Shown here: positions 1-8,655 of the stretch, piece by piece | Layout: each line of letters starts with the position of its first letter | Position numbering within the stretch: the first letter of the stretch is position 1 | Made by a program: the position numbers and the translations under genes | Notes under the pieces: generated by a model | Told to the model about the DNA's origin: nothing | Databases searched by the model: none | Seen by the model: only the letters and a program-made list of their open reading frames with translations | Source of the DNA: Desulfurococcaceae archaeon | GTDB taxonomy: Archaea; Thermoproteota; Thermoprotei_A; Sulfolobales; Desulfurococcaceae | DNA: 64,000 nucleotides | Reading direction: 5' to 3' | Assembly: GCA_028275705.1 (NCBI GenBank) | Contig: JAPWUD010000001.1 | Span: 184,584 to 248,583, forward strand

Positions 1-563
1 ATAGGCCGAGTAGAAGCGACGTTGTGGGACTATACAACATTGTGTATAGTCTAGTGGATGCAGTCTTACTAACTAATGAAACAACCATTGGGAAATACCC
101 TGTCGAAGCAGTGAAGTGGGCTAGAGTAATTATATCGACAGCCCTAAGCAACATGCAACACGTACTAGTCGAGGAGTTTAGAAGAAAGATTTCAAGTGAG
201 TCCCTAATAGAGAAGTATGCTCAGGGGTTAATTCACCTAGCGGAGAGTCTTGGAGGAGCAATCATAGTGTACTCGAAGACAGGGCGCATGGTTCCACTAC
301 TATCGAGGCATAGACCCCTCACACCCGTATACATTGGGAGTTGGAGTAGAAAACTAATGGAGAGATCAACTATATACTATGGTTTAAACCCAGTAGACTT
401 ATCCAGTAAACTAAGCGAGACTGTAGACTATGAGAGGGGAGTCGAGGAAGTATACAGTAAACTCAGAGATCTCGGAGTTATTAAAATAGGCGATATCGTA
501 GTAAAGTCCTATTCTAAACCCGTGGTCAACCAACACGAGATCAGGGTTGAGGTAGTTGTATAG
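1..563 (+). CDS. pyk: Pyruvate kinase, C-terminal part (cut by window edge)
   Basis: Pyruvate kinase transfers phosphate from phosphoenolpyruvate to ADP in the last step of glycolysis. The frame is open from the left edge, so the gene is 5'-truncated by the window and the GTG at 24 is internal. The visible part begins with RPSRSDVVG and continues into DAVLLTNETTIGKYPVEAV, the family block at the end of the TIM barrel (D-A-V-x-L-x-x-E-T-x-x-G-x-Y-P), followed by the C-terminal allosteric domain. It lies 1 base from tRNA-Thr on the opposite strand and near two other glycolytic/gluconeogenic genes. The family assignment is firm; the N-terminal catalytic half cannot be checked here. Confidence 0.9.
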   Translation, partial: RPSRSDVVGLYNIVYSLVDAVLLTNETTIGKYPVEAVKWARVIISTALSNMQHVLVEEFRRKISSESLIEKYAQGLIHLAESLGGAIIVYSKTGRMVPLLSRHRPLTPVYIGSWSRKLMERSTIYYGLNPVDLSSKLSETVDYERGVEEVYSKLRDLGVIKIGDIVVKSYSKPVVNQHEIRVEVVV

Positions 564-564
564 A

Positions 565-663
565 AGCCGCCGGCGGGATTTGAACCCGCGTCCACCGGCT
601 CTCTCGACTCCGGTTAATACATCCATACGAGGCCGGCGCTCCACCAGGCTGAGCTACGGCGGC
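565..663 (-). tRNA. tRNA-Thr(CGT) with a 25-nt intron
   Basis: Read on the minus strand, a 7-bp acceptor stem (GCCGCCG/CGGCGGC), D arm, 5-bp anticodon stem (CCGGC/GCCGG) and T arm (GCGGG-TTCAAAT-CCCGC) fold into a cloverleaf. The loop reads C-T-CGT-A, giving anticodon CGT (threonine). G1-C72 and C2-G71 agree with archaeal threonine identity. About 25 extra bases (625-601) sit after position 37, the canonical site of archaeal bulge-helix-bulge introns. The discriminator is T and CCA is not encoded. The exact splice points are inferred from the canonical position and could shift by a base or two. Confidence 0.93.
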
Positions 664-691
664 CCATAAAAACATTATTGATTAGGGGATT

Positions 692-1411
692 TTAGTTTTT
701 AGTTCCTATGGTTTCCTCGACTGCTTTAATAGCTTGAGAAGCCATTTCTCTCATAACGATGTATGGGTCTTTCGCCTTGACTATGGCTGACGCCACGAGG
801 ACTCCAATAGTCCCTAGTTTTATAGCTATGTACACGTCTTCTCCACTAGAGATCCCTGCTCCAGTGAGGACTTTTACACTGGGGTTTACTTTATTAATGA
901 GGCTTACACTGCTTGTGATAACCTCGGGTTTCGCCTTACTAACACTAATACCAGTACCAATGAGCTCAGGTGGCTCTACAGCCACCATGTCGGGGTTTAG
1001 TAGGGCTACTGCTCCACCAATCTCTGGTACATCTGCACATGCTAATACCTCTAATCCAAGCATGTGGGCCTTCTTAACTAAGTAATTAATATCAGCTAGC
1101 TTTAACCTATGCTCACTGTGATTAATTATTAATCCATGAACACCAAGCTCCTTCAACCCCTCTACTGGAGTATAGCCCGTAATAGCGCCTGGCTCCAGGG
1201 GGTCAGCGTGTTGAGCATAAACCTTCACACGCGTGTCACTAACCTCCATGAGCACTCTATAGAGCTCTGTAAATGGAGGGGCAAGTATTAAATCCACGTC
1301 GAATTCCTCAATAACTCTCTTAGCAGCCCTCGCAATCTCTACTGCGTGTTTTCCAAAGCTATGGGGGTAGTAGGCCTTATAGTTAACTACTATTATTGGA
1401 CGCATATACAA
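692..1411 (-). CDS. tpiA: Triosephosphate isomerase
   Basis: Interconverts dihydroxyacetone phosphate and glyceraldehyde 3-phosphate. The 239-residue protein is the short archaeal form. It shows the N-terminal VVNYKAY block with the catalytic lysine, the NHSEHR block with the catalytic histidine, the AVEPPELIGTG block with the catalytic glutamate and the flexible loop, and a C-terminal LTGAGISSGEDV phosphate-binding segment. The start used is ATG at 1411; ATG two codons later (MRPII) is an equally possible start. It is followed on the same strand by pyk's neighbour tRNA-Thr and preceded by fbp 42 bases upstream, so tpiA and fbp are probably co-transcribed and serve gluconeogenesis or glycolysis together. 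Confidence 0.96.
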   Translation of the reverse strand: MYMRPIIVVNYKAYYPHSFGKHAVEIARAAKRVIEEFDVDLILAPPFTELYRVLMEVSDTRVKVYAQHADPLEPGAITGYTPVEGLKELGVHGLIINHSEHRLKLADINYLVKKAHMLGLEVLACADVPEIGGAVALLNPDMVAVEPPELIGTGISVSKAKPEVITSSVSLINKVNPSVKVLTGAGISSGEDVYIAIKLGTIGVLVASAIVKAKDPYIVMREMASQAIKAVEETIGTKN

Positions 1412-1453
1412 CCCCGAGTCAATGGAGTCGAGGAGTAGGGGAGAAAAAAGAGA

Positions 1454-2593
1454 TTAGAATACGTGCTCTCTCTTCACGACTTTATATGCATCTTCTGCTT
1501 TAACAAATCTATCCTTTAGCTTCCGCATTACATCGGGTAGAGTAGTATACTCCATCTCCTCGGGTCCAAGCCTATGAGGCATGAATGGCCCGTGCCTCCT
1601 CATATACTCCGCTACAAGCTGCGCCTGCCTCCTCGTCTCATCGTATGCTACATCATCAAATAAGTCCACAGGGCCGATCAACCTACCCTTATTAATATTC
1701 CACCCAAGTGCTATCACGCGTGGAGGTCCATCAAACCTAGTGACTTTAGCATACCTCAATGGCACAGGCATTAATGGGCCATAATGACTACCCCTCATCC
1801 AGCCAGCAACGAGGTGTGGAAATGCAAATGCCTCAAGTATTTCCCCAACAGCTGGTAATCCATGCTGTGCTCTCACAATAGCAACTGGGTCGTCTTTACC
1901 CACATACCTACCTGCAATTAAGTTTAGTCTCTCAACGCTTACAACTGCGGATAGTAGGTTATCACTCTTCCTATAAACCCTTCTAATTACAAATCTACCG
2001 GTTGTTCCAATCAATGCAAGTATATCATACATCTCCTCAGGCGACTTCATTAATACACTCTTACCCTCCATTACATCATATACTTCGAATGTAAAGCCAT
2101 CATGCATTTTAGGATCTATTACCAAGCCAGCAGTATTGAATGGATCTGCGAAAATCCTAAAAAGTGGAAGATTAAATGCACCAGGCTCTGTTTTATCAGC
2201 ATGAAACGTCACAACAGGCTCTGAAACCCTCTCCTCCATCTCTAACTCAGCTACACCAGGACCAAGCCCTCTTACATTCCCAGAGAATGCTTCTGAGAGC
2301 AAGTCTTGCCCAGCAGCATATAGCTTCAACTCACGGGCTACCTTAGCAGCGGCTTTAAATGCATCCCAAGCAAGTCCATGTATGTCGGGGTTGTCTGGGC
2401 CCTTAGTGTGAGTCATTATTAATTGTAAGTCGTCTCCAACGTTTGCAACGTAGAAGTCTATTATCAACCCCTTCTGCTTGGCTTCAGCCAGGATCTTCGT
2501 GGCTGTCGCCATTTGATCGGGGTGAACCATGTGGTGTCCCGCTATACTCCCAACATCTGCTTTTATAACGGATAGAGTTATTCTCTCACTCAT
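1454..2593 (-). CDS. fbp: Fructose-1,6-bisphosphate aldolase/phosphatase (class V FBPase)
   Basis: This bifunctional archaeal enzyme condenses triose phosphates to fructose 1,6-bisphosphate and dephosphorylates it to fructose 6-phosphate, so it drives gluconeogenesis one way. The 379-residue length is normal for the family. Seen directly: the N-terminal VIKADVGSIAGHH segment with metal-binding Asp and His, a DDLQLIMTH motif, VTFHADKTEPGAFN, and the RGSHYGPLMPV block. The chosen ATG at 2593 is followed at once by the conserved SERITLSVIKADVG start. It sits just upstream of tpiA on the same strand, which fits a shared triose-phosphate pathway. Confidence 0.97.
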   Translation of the reverse strand: MSERITLSVIKADVGSIAGHHMVHPDQMATATKILAEAKQKGLIIDFYVANVGDDLQLIMTHTKGPDNPDIHGLAWDAFKAAAKVARELKLYAAGQDLLSEAFSGNVRGLGPGVAELEMEERVSEPVVTFHADKTEPGAFNLPLFRIFADPFNTAGLVIDPKMHDGFTFEVYDVMEGKSVLMKSPEEMYDILALIGTTGRFVIRRVYRKSDNLLSAVVSVERLNLIAGRYVGKDDPVAIVRAQHGLPAVGEILEAFAFPHLVAGWMRGSHYGPLMPVPLRYAKVTRFDGPPRVIALGWNINKGRLIGPVDLFDDVAYDETRRQAQLVAEYMRRHGPFMPHRLGPEEMEYTTLPDVMRKLKDRFVKAEDAYKVVKREHVF

Positions 2594-2686
2594 AAAGCTA
2601 CACCCACTCTTTACAAATGCATGTTAATGGCTTATAAGCTTTTATGGGAAAAATGAGTATTGAGCATTGATGTAATTAATGTAAAA

Positions 2687-4495
2687 CTAGTCAATAGCGA
2701 AGTAAACACCACGCTGCTTCTGCTCTCTATCAAGTACAGAGCCCGGCTTATTAATCCTAGGCCTCCCAGCATCGGGGTCTCTGCGCACTGTGATATCAAG
2801 GTTTTTCAACAAGTGATTCAATCCCTCGCGGATCTCCATTGGCCTAGTAGACCTACCACTAACTGATGGAATACCCCAGAAAACCATTACTCTATCACTA
2901 ACATATGTCTGAAGCATTAAGTCATGTTCAACCACAATAGCTGCTTTATGCTTCTCCTCTATAATTCTCCTAATAACCTTCGCAACACTAATTCTCTCCT
3001 CAACATCGAGGTAAGCCGAAGGCTCATCGAGGAAGTATAGATCAGCCTCTCTCGCAAGAGAAACAGCGACTGCTAGTTTTTGCAGTTCACCACCACTAAG
3101 CTCGTCAACTCTTCTATCAAGTAGTCTATTAAGCTTTAATCTCTTCACGAGCTCTATGTATAGCCAAGAAGATGGATCGACTGCTAGCTGTGAAGCAGCC
3201 TTTAAATTAGCTAGTACTGTTTCCTCTTGGAACAAACTAGGAGAGACCTCCTGTGGCTTCACACTAACATTTGAAGCAGATATCAATACATCACCACTAG
3301 AAGGCTTCAACTCCCCGCTCAATAACTTAATAAATGTTGTCTTGCCAATTCCATTGGGTCCAATAACCCCTACAACCTCTCCAATATAGACTTCACCGCT
3401 CTCCACACTCAACTTAAAACCACTTGATGGATACTCAAACTCCATATTCCCCCACGCGAGGATAGGGTATGGATTCTCCTCTCTAGCCTCACCCTTCAAC
3501 GTCACTCTAAACTTTATTTCATAATCCCTGATCCTCGTGTTCTCCGCTGGTAGATAACCCTTTAAATAGTGGTTTATACCAACTCTAGTACTATAGGGCT
3601 TTGAAACAACTCCGTAGACCCCTGGTTCTCCATAAATAGCCACTATATTGTCCGTTATGTAGTCTAGGATCATTAAGTCGTGTTCAACTACTGCAACATA
3701 GTTTAACTCGGGCTTAGTAAATTCATTAATAACCCTGGCAACTCTAACTCTCTCCTTAATATCGAGGTAGCTACATGGCTCGTCGAAGAAGTATGCATTC
3801 GCGTTCTTCAAGAGAACAGCTGATATTAGTAGCTTCTGTAGTTCTCCACCACTAAGTTCACTCACTTTCTTATCTAGAGTATTCTCTAATCCCATCGCCA
3901 CTACAACGTCTTTAAAACCACCTACTTCATCCACTCGCATCAATAGCTCTCTAACAACACCCTTGAGCAAGTGTCTAGCGTGCTCAATATACTGGGGCTT
4001 TACAACAGCTTTTACTTCGCCACTAGATAATTTGGATAGATAAGCCTGGATCTCAGTTCCCCTGAACATCCTGATGACTTCATCCCACTCGGGTGGATCA
4101 TTGATCCTCCCCAAATTAGGCTTTAACTGACCGGATAAGATCTTTATGCTCGTTGACTTACCGGCACCATTTTGACCAATAACACCCAGCACTTGACCCC
4201 TCCTAGGAGCTGGGAGTCCATATAGTTTAAACATGTTTTCTCCATACCTGTGTACTAGGAACTTCTCGTATTCATCTGGTAGGTTTACTATGGAGATTGC
4301 GTGGAATGGACACTTCTTTATACATATACCGCAGCCAACGCAAATATCCTCGTATATAACAGCCCTTGACTTATCCTCGGATAGGTCAACAGCCTTCTTC
4401 CTCCTACTCCTATTAATAGGGCAAAACCTAATACACTCTAAATTACACCTACTCGGCTTACAGTAGTCTCTATCTATAACAGCAACTCTAACCAA
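2687..4495 (-). CDS. ABCE1/Rli1 ribosome-recycling ATPase
   Basis: ABCE1 splits the 70S ribosome after termination together with aRF1 or Pelota. The 602-residue protein has the full domain order. Residues 1-65 carry eight cysteines (12, 17, 21, 25 and 52, 55, 58, 62) for two [4Fe-4S] clusters. NBD1 has Walker A GQNGAGKS and signature LSGGELQKLLIS with Walker B AYFFDEP. NBD2 has GPNGIGKT, LSGGELQKLAVA and LYFLDEP. The hinge and helix-loop-helix features lie between and within these. No operon partner is clear; the next gene upstream on the strand is 130 bases away. This is an essential core gene and the assignment is certain at family level. Confidence 0.97.
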   Translation of the reverse strand: MVRVAVIDRDYCKPSRCNLECIRFCPINRSRRKKAVDLSEDKSRAVIYEDICVGCGICIKKCPFHAISIVNLPDEYEKFLVHRYGENMFKLYGLPAPRRGQVLGVIGQNGAGKSTSIKILSGQLKPNLGRINDPPEWDEVIRMFRGTEIQAYLSKLSSGEVKAVVKPQYIEHARHLLKGVVRELLMRVDEVGGFKDVVVAMGLENTLDKKVSELSGGELQKLLISAVLLKNANAYFFDEPCSYLDIKERVRVARVINEFTKPELNYVAVVEHDLMILDYITDNIVAIYGEPGVYGVVSKPYSTRVGINHYLKGYLPAENTRIRDYEIKFRVTLKGEAREENPYPILAWGNMEFEYPSSGFKLSVESGEVYIGEVVGVIGPNGIGKTTFIKLLSGELKPSSGDVLISASNVSVKPQEVSPSLFQEETVLANLKAASQLAVDPSSWLYIELVKRLKLNRLLDRRVDELSGGELQKLAVAVSLAREADLYFLDEPSAYLDVEERISVAKVIRRIIEEKHKAAIVVEHDLMLQTYVSDRVMVFWGIPSVSGRSTRPMEIREGLNHLLKNLDITVRRDPDAGRPRINKPGSVLDREQKQRGVYFAID

Positions 4496-4565
4496 GGTGA
4501 AAGCACCCTAGAGACAAATACTCCCAATGTGAATTATATGGATAAAAACACCCAATTACATAGTA

Positions 4566-4626
4566 AAACCATGGATGAAGAGTGGTGACGGCTCTGAGTA
4601 GTGAGGAATAAACCAGTCTGACATCT
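4566..4626 (+). ncRNA. Possible C/D box sRNA (weaker candidate)
   Basis: In the gap between two minus-strand genes the plus strand reads a C-like box TGGATGA (4572-4578), D' box CTGA (4594-4597), C'-like box GTGAGGA (4601-4607) and D box CTGA (4618-4621). Guide intervals are 15 and 10 nt and D'-C' spacing is 3 nt. Both C boxes differ from RTGATGA by one base, and no clear terminal stem is visible, so this is a lead rather than a call. Confidence 0.35.
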
Positions 4627-4909
4627 ACTCCTCCGACTCCTCCTCTTTCTCAAACTCCTCTAGGAATATCTCATAGAACTCACTAAGCATTTCACGCTCC
4701 TCAGGTGAGAGCTTCCTCTCCTTGGCTTCACCCGCAACAGCTGTTGCAACCCTCTTATTCGCTTCAACCTGGTATGTAACACTATACTTCCTACCCTCCT
4801 TCTCCTTAACCTCTACTTCATAGCCACACCTATTACACTTCATATATATCTTCCCATCCCTCCTAACAGGCGTCATTATCGAGCCACACTTCGGGCAGAA
4901 CTTGACCAT
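4625..4909 (-). CDS. RPB9/TFS-like N-terminal zinc-ribbon protein
   Basis: The 94-residue protein opens with a compact zinc ribbon, CPKCGS then CNRCGY (four cysteines within residues 5-28), in the style of the N-terminal domain of RPB9, RPC11 and archaeal TFS. The usual C-terminal zinc ribbon with the catalytic Asp-Glu hairpin of TFS is absent; instead the tail is a highly charged, acidic helix (EEREMLSEFYEIFLEEFEKEEE). It therefore probably binds RNA polymerase or another partner without stimulating transcript cleavage. Single gene between ABCE1 and 5S rRNA. A general translation- or transcription-associated zinc ribbon is the alternative; the exact role is unknown. Confidence 0.75.
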   Translation of the reverse strand: MVKFCPKCGSIMTPVRRDGKIYMKCNRCGYEVEVKEKEGRKYSVTYQVEANKRVATAVAGEAKERKLSPEEREMLSEFYEIFLEEFEKEEESEE

Positions 4910-5001
4910 TAAACCACCACACTAAAAAATACTACCATTAATATGGTTGATTAGAGGGTTATAAACTAATCGCTAGAGGAGAGCGGAGACTTATTCAGAA
5001 C

Positions 5002-5131
5002 GGCACCCGATCCCAGCTCGGAGCGGCTGCGAGGCCTCGCGGACCTCACCGCCACTCCGACGTGGCCGGCTTAACTTCCGGGTTCTGACGAGACCGGGTG
5101 TTGCCCGGCCACTATGGCCGGGTCGGGTGCC
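5002..5131 (-). rRNA. rrf: 5S ribosomal RNA
   Basis: On the minus strand the 5' end GGCACCCGA pairs perfectly with the 3' end TCGGGTGCC to form helix I. The internal sequence contains the universal 5S segments, including CCCGGTCTCGTCAGAACCC and GGAAGTTAAGCC, and the GC content is far above the surroundings as expected for a thermophile structural RNA. It is not linked to 16S or 23S in this window, which is the usual crenarchaeal arrangement. The end positions are set from the terminal helix and may be off by a base or two. Confidence 0.95.
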
Positions 5132-5163
5132 TTATGGGATTATTGCTTCGGGGTTTTTAAAGT

Positions 5164-5445
5164 TTACTTCTTGGTTTTCTCTATAGAGTATATAGCCTTG
5201 ATCTTTAAGTTTCCCCCGCAGGATGGGCATTTTCCCTTAACTAATCCAATGAAGTCTCCTGGCTCGAAGTCTCTCTCTACGTTTAAACCACACTTCGTGC
5301 AGACTAGTGTTTCCCTAGTGTATGTGATTGATCTCTTGGGTCTTCTAGAGTATAGATCGTAGATCATGTATATTATTATAATAATCAGTAACACAAGCCA
5401 CGCGAAGTCAGTTAATTGAAGCGTGTGTAGTGGCATTTGCAGCAC
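5164..5445 (-). CDS. Membrane-anchored zinc-ribbon protein, unknown function
   Basis: Not recognised as a named family. The 93-residue protein has one N-terminal transmembrane helix (about residues 12-29, WLVLLIIIIIYMIYDLY) followed by a cytosolic-type basic stretch and a zinc ribbon with CTKCG and CPSCGG. The GTG start at 5445 lies directly behind the TGA stop of the DUF1512 gene (5447-5449), so the two are translationally coupled; an ATG three codons later is a possible alternative. Co-expression with DUF1512, which also has an N-terminal membrane anchor, suggests they act together at the membrane. This last point is inference. Confidence 0.7.
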   Translation of the reverse strand: MLQMPLHTLQLTDFAWLVLLIIIIIYMIYDLYSRRPKRSITYTRETLVCTKCGLNVERDFEPGDFIGLVKGKCPSCGGNLKIKAIYSIEKTKK

Positions 5446-5446
5446 C

Positions 5447-6532
5447 TCAGCCGGGTATACCCATAGTGTTCCCTATTCCAGCAATTACTATTGTTGCATT
5501 TGGTGGAGTCAACTCCTCTATCATTCTCTCAATTAGAATAGACGCCCTCTCACAGGCTTCAACAATTTCTTTCTTCATAGTGGTAATAGCCTCTTTCAAA
5601 TCCATCTTCACAACGAGAGCTCTCAGAGGTATATTGTACTTAGTTGCAGCTCTCTCAATAGCGATTTTCTCAGGCCCAGGGTCGCCAATAGCCGCGCCAA
5701 CACCCTCCGATATAGAGCCAGTCTCCTCACCCTCTAGCTTTAAGGAGGCGTCAATAGTTATAATTAAGTTAATACTCCCCTTCAAATCCTCTACAATTCT
5801 ACTTATTACTGCACCAGGGTGACCAACATTGCTACCAGGCCCCTCAGCCTTTACCAGTATTAAGCGCCTACCCTTATAGTATGCTTCTACAACACTAGTA
5901 TCATCTACAACCCTCCTCGACTTAACCTCACTCCTCTCAATTAAATTATACACCACGAGTGCCCCCGCACCATCACCCACTGGTTTACCATACATGAATG
6001 AATCTAGTGCTTCGTGATACGTATATGCAATCCTCATTACCTGGGGCATGAGGTACTCCAACTGCATAATCAATATAAAGTTGTTTTCACGCTCGCCAGT
6101 TAATAGATAGTGCCTTATAACCTTGTACACTATGTTTAATGCAGCTACAATAGACAGCGAGGACTCTATAAGAGACAACTCGTGTCTACCTAGAGATGGC
6201 AAGTGACTAGACACTATTTTCCTAACACTAGCCTCAGTAGTCCTCAACAAGTGATCCATTCTCTTAATGATGTCCACAGGCTCGATCTCAACAGGCTCAA
6301 TAGTGAAGAACTCTATAACTCTCTCTATAATAGCCTCTGGCACTTCAACACCTAGATTTCGAAGCATACCCCTAGTCTTAGCCTTATCCTCCTCGAGTAA
6401 ACTACGAATAGTGTTTAGCTTCGTCCTTATATCAAAAACCCATAGCTTCAATTGAATGCGTTGATTCAACCCCGTAATCAATAGTATAAACAACAATATC
6501 CATATAAGCTGAATAATCGTAGATACATCCAT
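5447..6532 (-). CDS. DUF1512 family membrane-anchored protein
   Basis: A 361-residue archaeal conserved protein. An N-terminal transmembrane helix (about residues 6-22, IIQLIWILLFILLITGL) precedes a helical region and a soluble domain with glycine-rich segments (VGDGAGALV, AEGPGSNVGHPGA, GDPGPEKIAIE) that look like a nucleotide- or substrate-binding fold. The sequence pattern matches the archaeal DUF1512 group as far as I can recall it; no biochemical role is known to me. It is followed without a gap by the zinc-ribbon gene at 5164-5445. The C-terminus ends in a glycine-rich AGIGNTMGIPG segment. Confidence 0.75.
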   Translation of the reverse strand: MDVSTIIQLIWILLFILLITGLNQRIQLKLWVFDIRTKLNTIRSLLEEDKAKTRGMLRNLGVEVPEAIIERVIEFFTIEPVEIEPVDIIKRMDHLLRTTEASVRKIVSSHLPSLGRHELSLIESSLSIVAALNIVYKVIRHYLLTGERENNFILIMQLEYLMPQVMRIAYTYHEALDSFMYGKPVGDGAGALVVYNLIERSEVKSRRVVDDTSVVEAYYKGRRLILVKAEGPGSNVGHPGAVISRIVEDLKGSINLIITIDASLKLEGEETGSISEGVGAAIGDPGPEKIAIERAATKYNIPLRALVVKMDLKEAITTMKKEIVEACERASILIERMIEELTPPNATIVIAGIGNTMGIPG

Positions 6533-6613
6533 TACCTAAATCCCCAGACACCCGTGAACAAGGATTAGGAAAAAAGACAATTTAAACATATCCCTCCCAC
6601 TGAGACAATATAG

Positions 6614-6716
<103 letters not shown>

Positions 6717-6777
6717 ACCATGTAAAATACTAGTATCTTATAGGGGGTTTAAAACAAAACCTGTAGTACCTAATCCA

Positions 6778-7869
6778 CTACCTCGTTACTCTAGCAGACT
6801 TCAACTCCTCGAGCAGCCTCAACGTCTCCTGCGAAGAGAACAGTCTCCTCTGTATACCCCCAACAAACTCGACTAACGCCTCTGCCGTGGCTTTCTTTAA
6901 GTCTAGTGGGTGTAGTCCACCACTAGTGTATAGGGATTCAAGCTCCTCGATGCTTGTTATGTCTAGTGCTCCTCCATACTCGGGTGGACGTTCAACGTGT
7001 AGAGTGAAGCCTGGCTGCTGGAACAATATGTACTTATTGATCTCCACCACTGGGTTGAACTCCACAGCTCTCGGAGGGCAATAAGCCTTCATAACCTTAC
7101 CCCTAATCTCCTCGGGTGAGTCATGGAGAAATATAGCTGTCTCCGGCTTACTCTTACTCATTTTAACCTCCACTAGTAACTCGTCGACCTCTCCACGCTC
7201 ACCAATTCTCTTCTTAGCGGGGCCTAGAAGCCCTGATATCACAGGGGTGTGTATTGCAATTGGCTTCTTAACCCCAAGCTTCTCAGCAATATCTCTTGCC
7301 AACATATGTGCTTTACGCTGATCTAACCCACCAAGAGCTATGTCGAGGTCTAAGTAGAATATATCTGTTACCTGCATTAGTGGATAAATGAGCTTTGAGA
7401 AGTCTGTTTCAGCCTCATCTACTGTTCTACCCATTATTGTGAGGGCTCTCCTAACCCGGGCAAGTGTTGTTTTCTTAGCTGATCTCAGCAGTAAACCCCA
7501 GTAGTCTTTATCACTAACCAACTCCTCGGCATCTACAAAGTGCACTCTACTAGTGTCCACGCCTATAGCTTCAAGCACTCTCCTAGTATACCTCGCAGCC
7601 TTCCTAATGAGCTCTAAATCCCCTCCAAGCTTGTCGTTTATGTAAGCGTGCCATGTTGCCTCTAAAACATAGAAGTCTACCCCAGCCTCCACTAGGTCCT
7701 TCACTTTATACATCCACACAAGCCAGCCAATGTGGACAAGTCCACTTGGCTCGAAGCCTATATAGCCGCGTGGCTTGGGATTACTAGCTAGAAGCCCCCC
7801 GAGCTCCTCTCTCGTTATAACCTCAACAGTGTTACGTACTACCTTCTCTAACTTCTCATCAATATCCAT
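6778..7869 (-). CDS. tyrS: Tyrosyl-tRNA synthetase, archaeal type
   Basis: Charges tRNA-Tyr with tyrosine. The 363-residue length is that of the compact archaeal/eukaryotic TyrRS core. The class I signatures are present: HIGW (residues 46-49, the HIGH equivalent) preceded by GYIGFEPSG, and KMSKS at 236-240. The ALGGLDQRKAHMLARD block between them contributes tyrosine recognition. The ATG at 7869 lies 12 bases after the end of the upstream metallo-beta-lactamase gene on the same strand, so the two may form an operon. Confidence 0.96.
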   Translation of the reverse strand: MDIDEKLEKVVRNTVEVITREELGGLLASNPKPRGYIGFEPSGLVHIGWLVWMYKVKDLVEAGVDFYVLEATWHAYINDKLGGDLELIRKAARYTRRVLEAIGVDTSRVHFVDAEELVSDKDYWGLLLRSAKKTTLARVRRALTIMGRTVDEAETDFSKLIYPLMQVTDIFYLDLDIALGGLDQRKAHMLARDIAEKLGVKKPIAIHTPVISGLLGPAKKRIGERGEVDELLVEVKMSKSKPETAIFLHDSPEEIRGKVMKAYCPPRAVEFNPVVEINKYILFQQPGFTLHVERPPEYGGALDITSIEELESLYTSGGLHPLDLKKATAEALVEFVGGIQRRLFSSQETLRLLEELKSARVTR

Positions 7870-7881
7870 CTCAAGTCCTCT

Positions 7882-8580
7882 CTAAGGGTAAGTAGTAGAC
7901 TCACCGGGGTTTAATACAACGACTTTAACTCCATACTTCTCCTCGACAATTTTCTTGAATTCATATGGATCGGCCTTAATCAAGGGGAAGGTATTGTAGT
8001 GCATTGGTATAACGAGCTTTGGCTCTAGTAATTCAACTGCTTTAACAGCCTCTCTAATACCCATTGTGAAGTGGCCGCCAATAGGTAGCAACGCTACATC
8101 CGGGGAGTAAAGCTCCGAGATAAGGCTCATTTCACTGAATAACCCAGTGTCTCCAGCGTGGTATAAACTCAAATCCCTACCCCTAACGACTACTCCAACT
8201 GGTGCACCCCTAGTACTGGAGTGGAGTGCAGGTGTAAGTACTACTTCAAGGTCTGGTATTCTCAAAGCCCCTCCAATATTGCCTCCAATAGACTCTAATC
8301 CCTGCTCCTCCGCGTATAGTGCCACCTCGTAGACGCCAACTATCTTTCCCCCCGTCAACCTAGCGATCTCTATAGCGTTTCCCAAGTGGTCCCCGTGATC
8401 GTGTGTAATGAGTATGTAGTCAATCCTCCTACCCTTGAAATCCCCTGGTTTAACGGGGCTCAGTGGGTTCTCAGCCCATGGATCAATCAAAATACTTTTC
8501 TCTCTTCCATCAATACCCAGTAAAGTAACCTCGAAGAAGCTGTGTCCATAATACTTAATTACACCCATAAACCCCACCAA
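7882..8580 (-). CDS. UPF0173 metal-dependent hydrolase (metallo-beta-lactamase fold)
   Basis: A 232-residue MBL-fold protein of the UPF0173 (YtkL-like) group. Direct evidence is the THDHGDHLGN metal-binding motif, the GHSFFEV start typical of this group, a YHAGDTGLFSEM segment with the bridging aspartate, and PMHYNTFP near the C-terminus with a further metal histidine. The family's substrates are not established. The likely start is the ATG at 8568 (MGVIKYYGHS), since UPF0173 proteins begin almost directly with the strand leading to GH. It lies just upstream of tyrS on the same strand. Confidence 0.9.
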   Translation of the reverse strand: MVGFMGVIKYYGHSFFEVTLLGIDGREKSILIDPWAENPLSPVKPGDFKGRRIDYILITHDHGDHLGNAIEIARLTGGKIVGVYEVALYAEEQGLESIGGNIGGALRIPDLEVVLTPALHSSTRGAPVGVVVRGRDLSLYHAGDTGLFSEMSLISELYSPDVALLPIGGHFTMGIREAVKAVELLEPKLVIPMHYNTFPLIKADPYEFKKIVEEKYGVKVVVLNPGESTTYP

Positions 8581-8655
8581 CCCTCTACATGGATATATGA
8601 GATACTATTATAATTATTTTCTCACCAGTGGAGTATTAATAAAGGTGAATCAATC

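Noticed and set aside
411..644. Minus-strand frame overlapping tRNA-Thr
   Set aside because: Half of it is the tRNA gene and the rest is the complement of pyruvate kinase.
5114..5362. Plus-strand open frame over the 5S rRNA gene and the zinc-ribbon gene
   Set aside because: It begins inside the 5S rRNA and mirrors a credible minus-strand gene.
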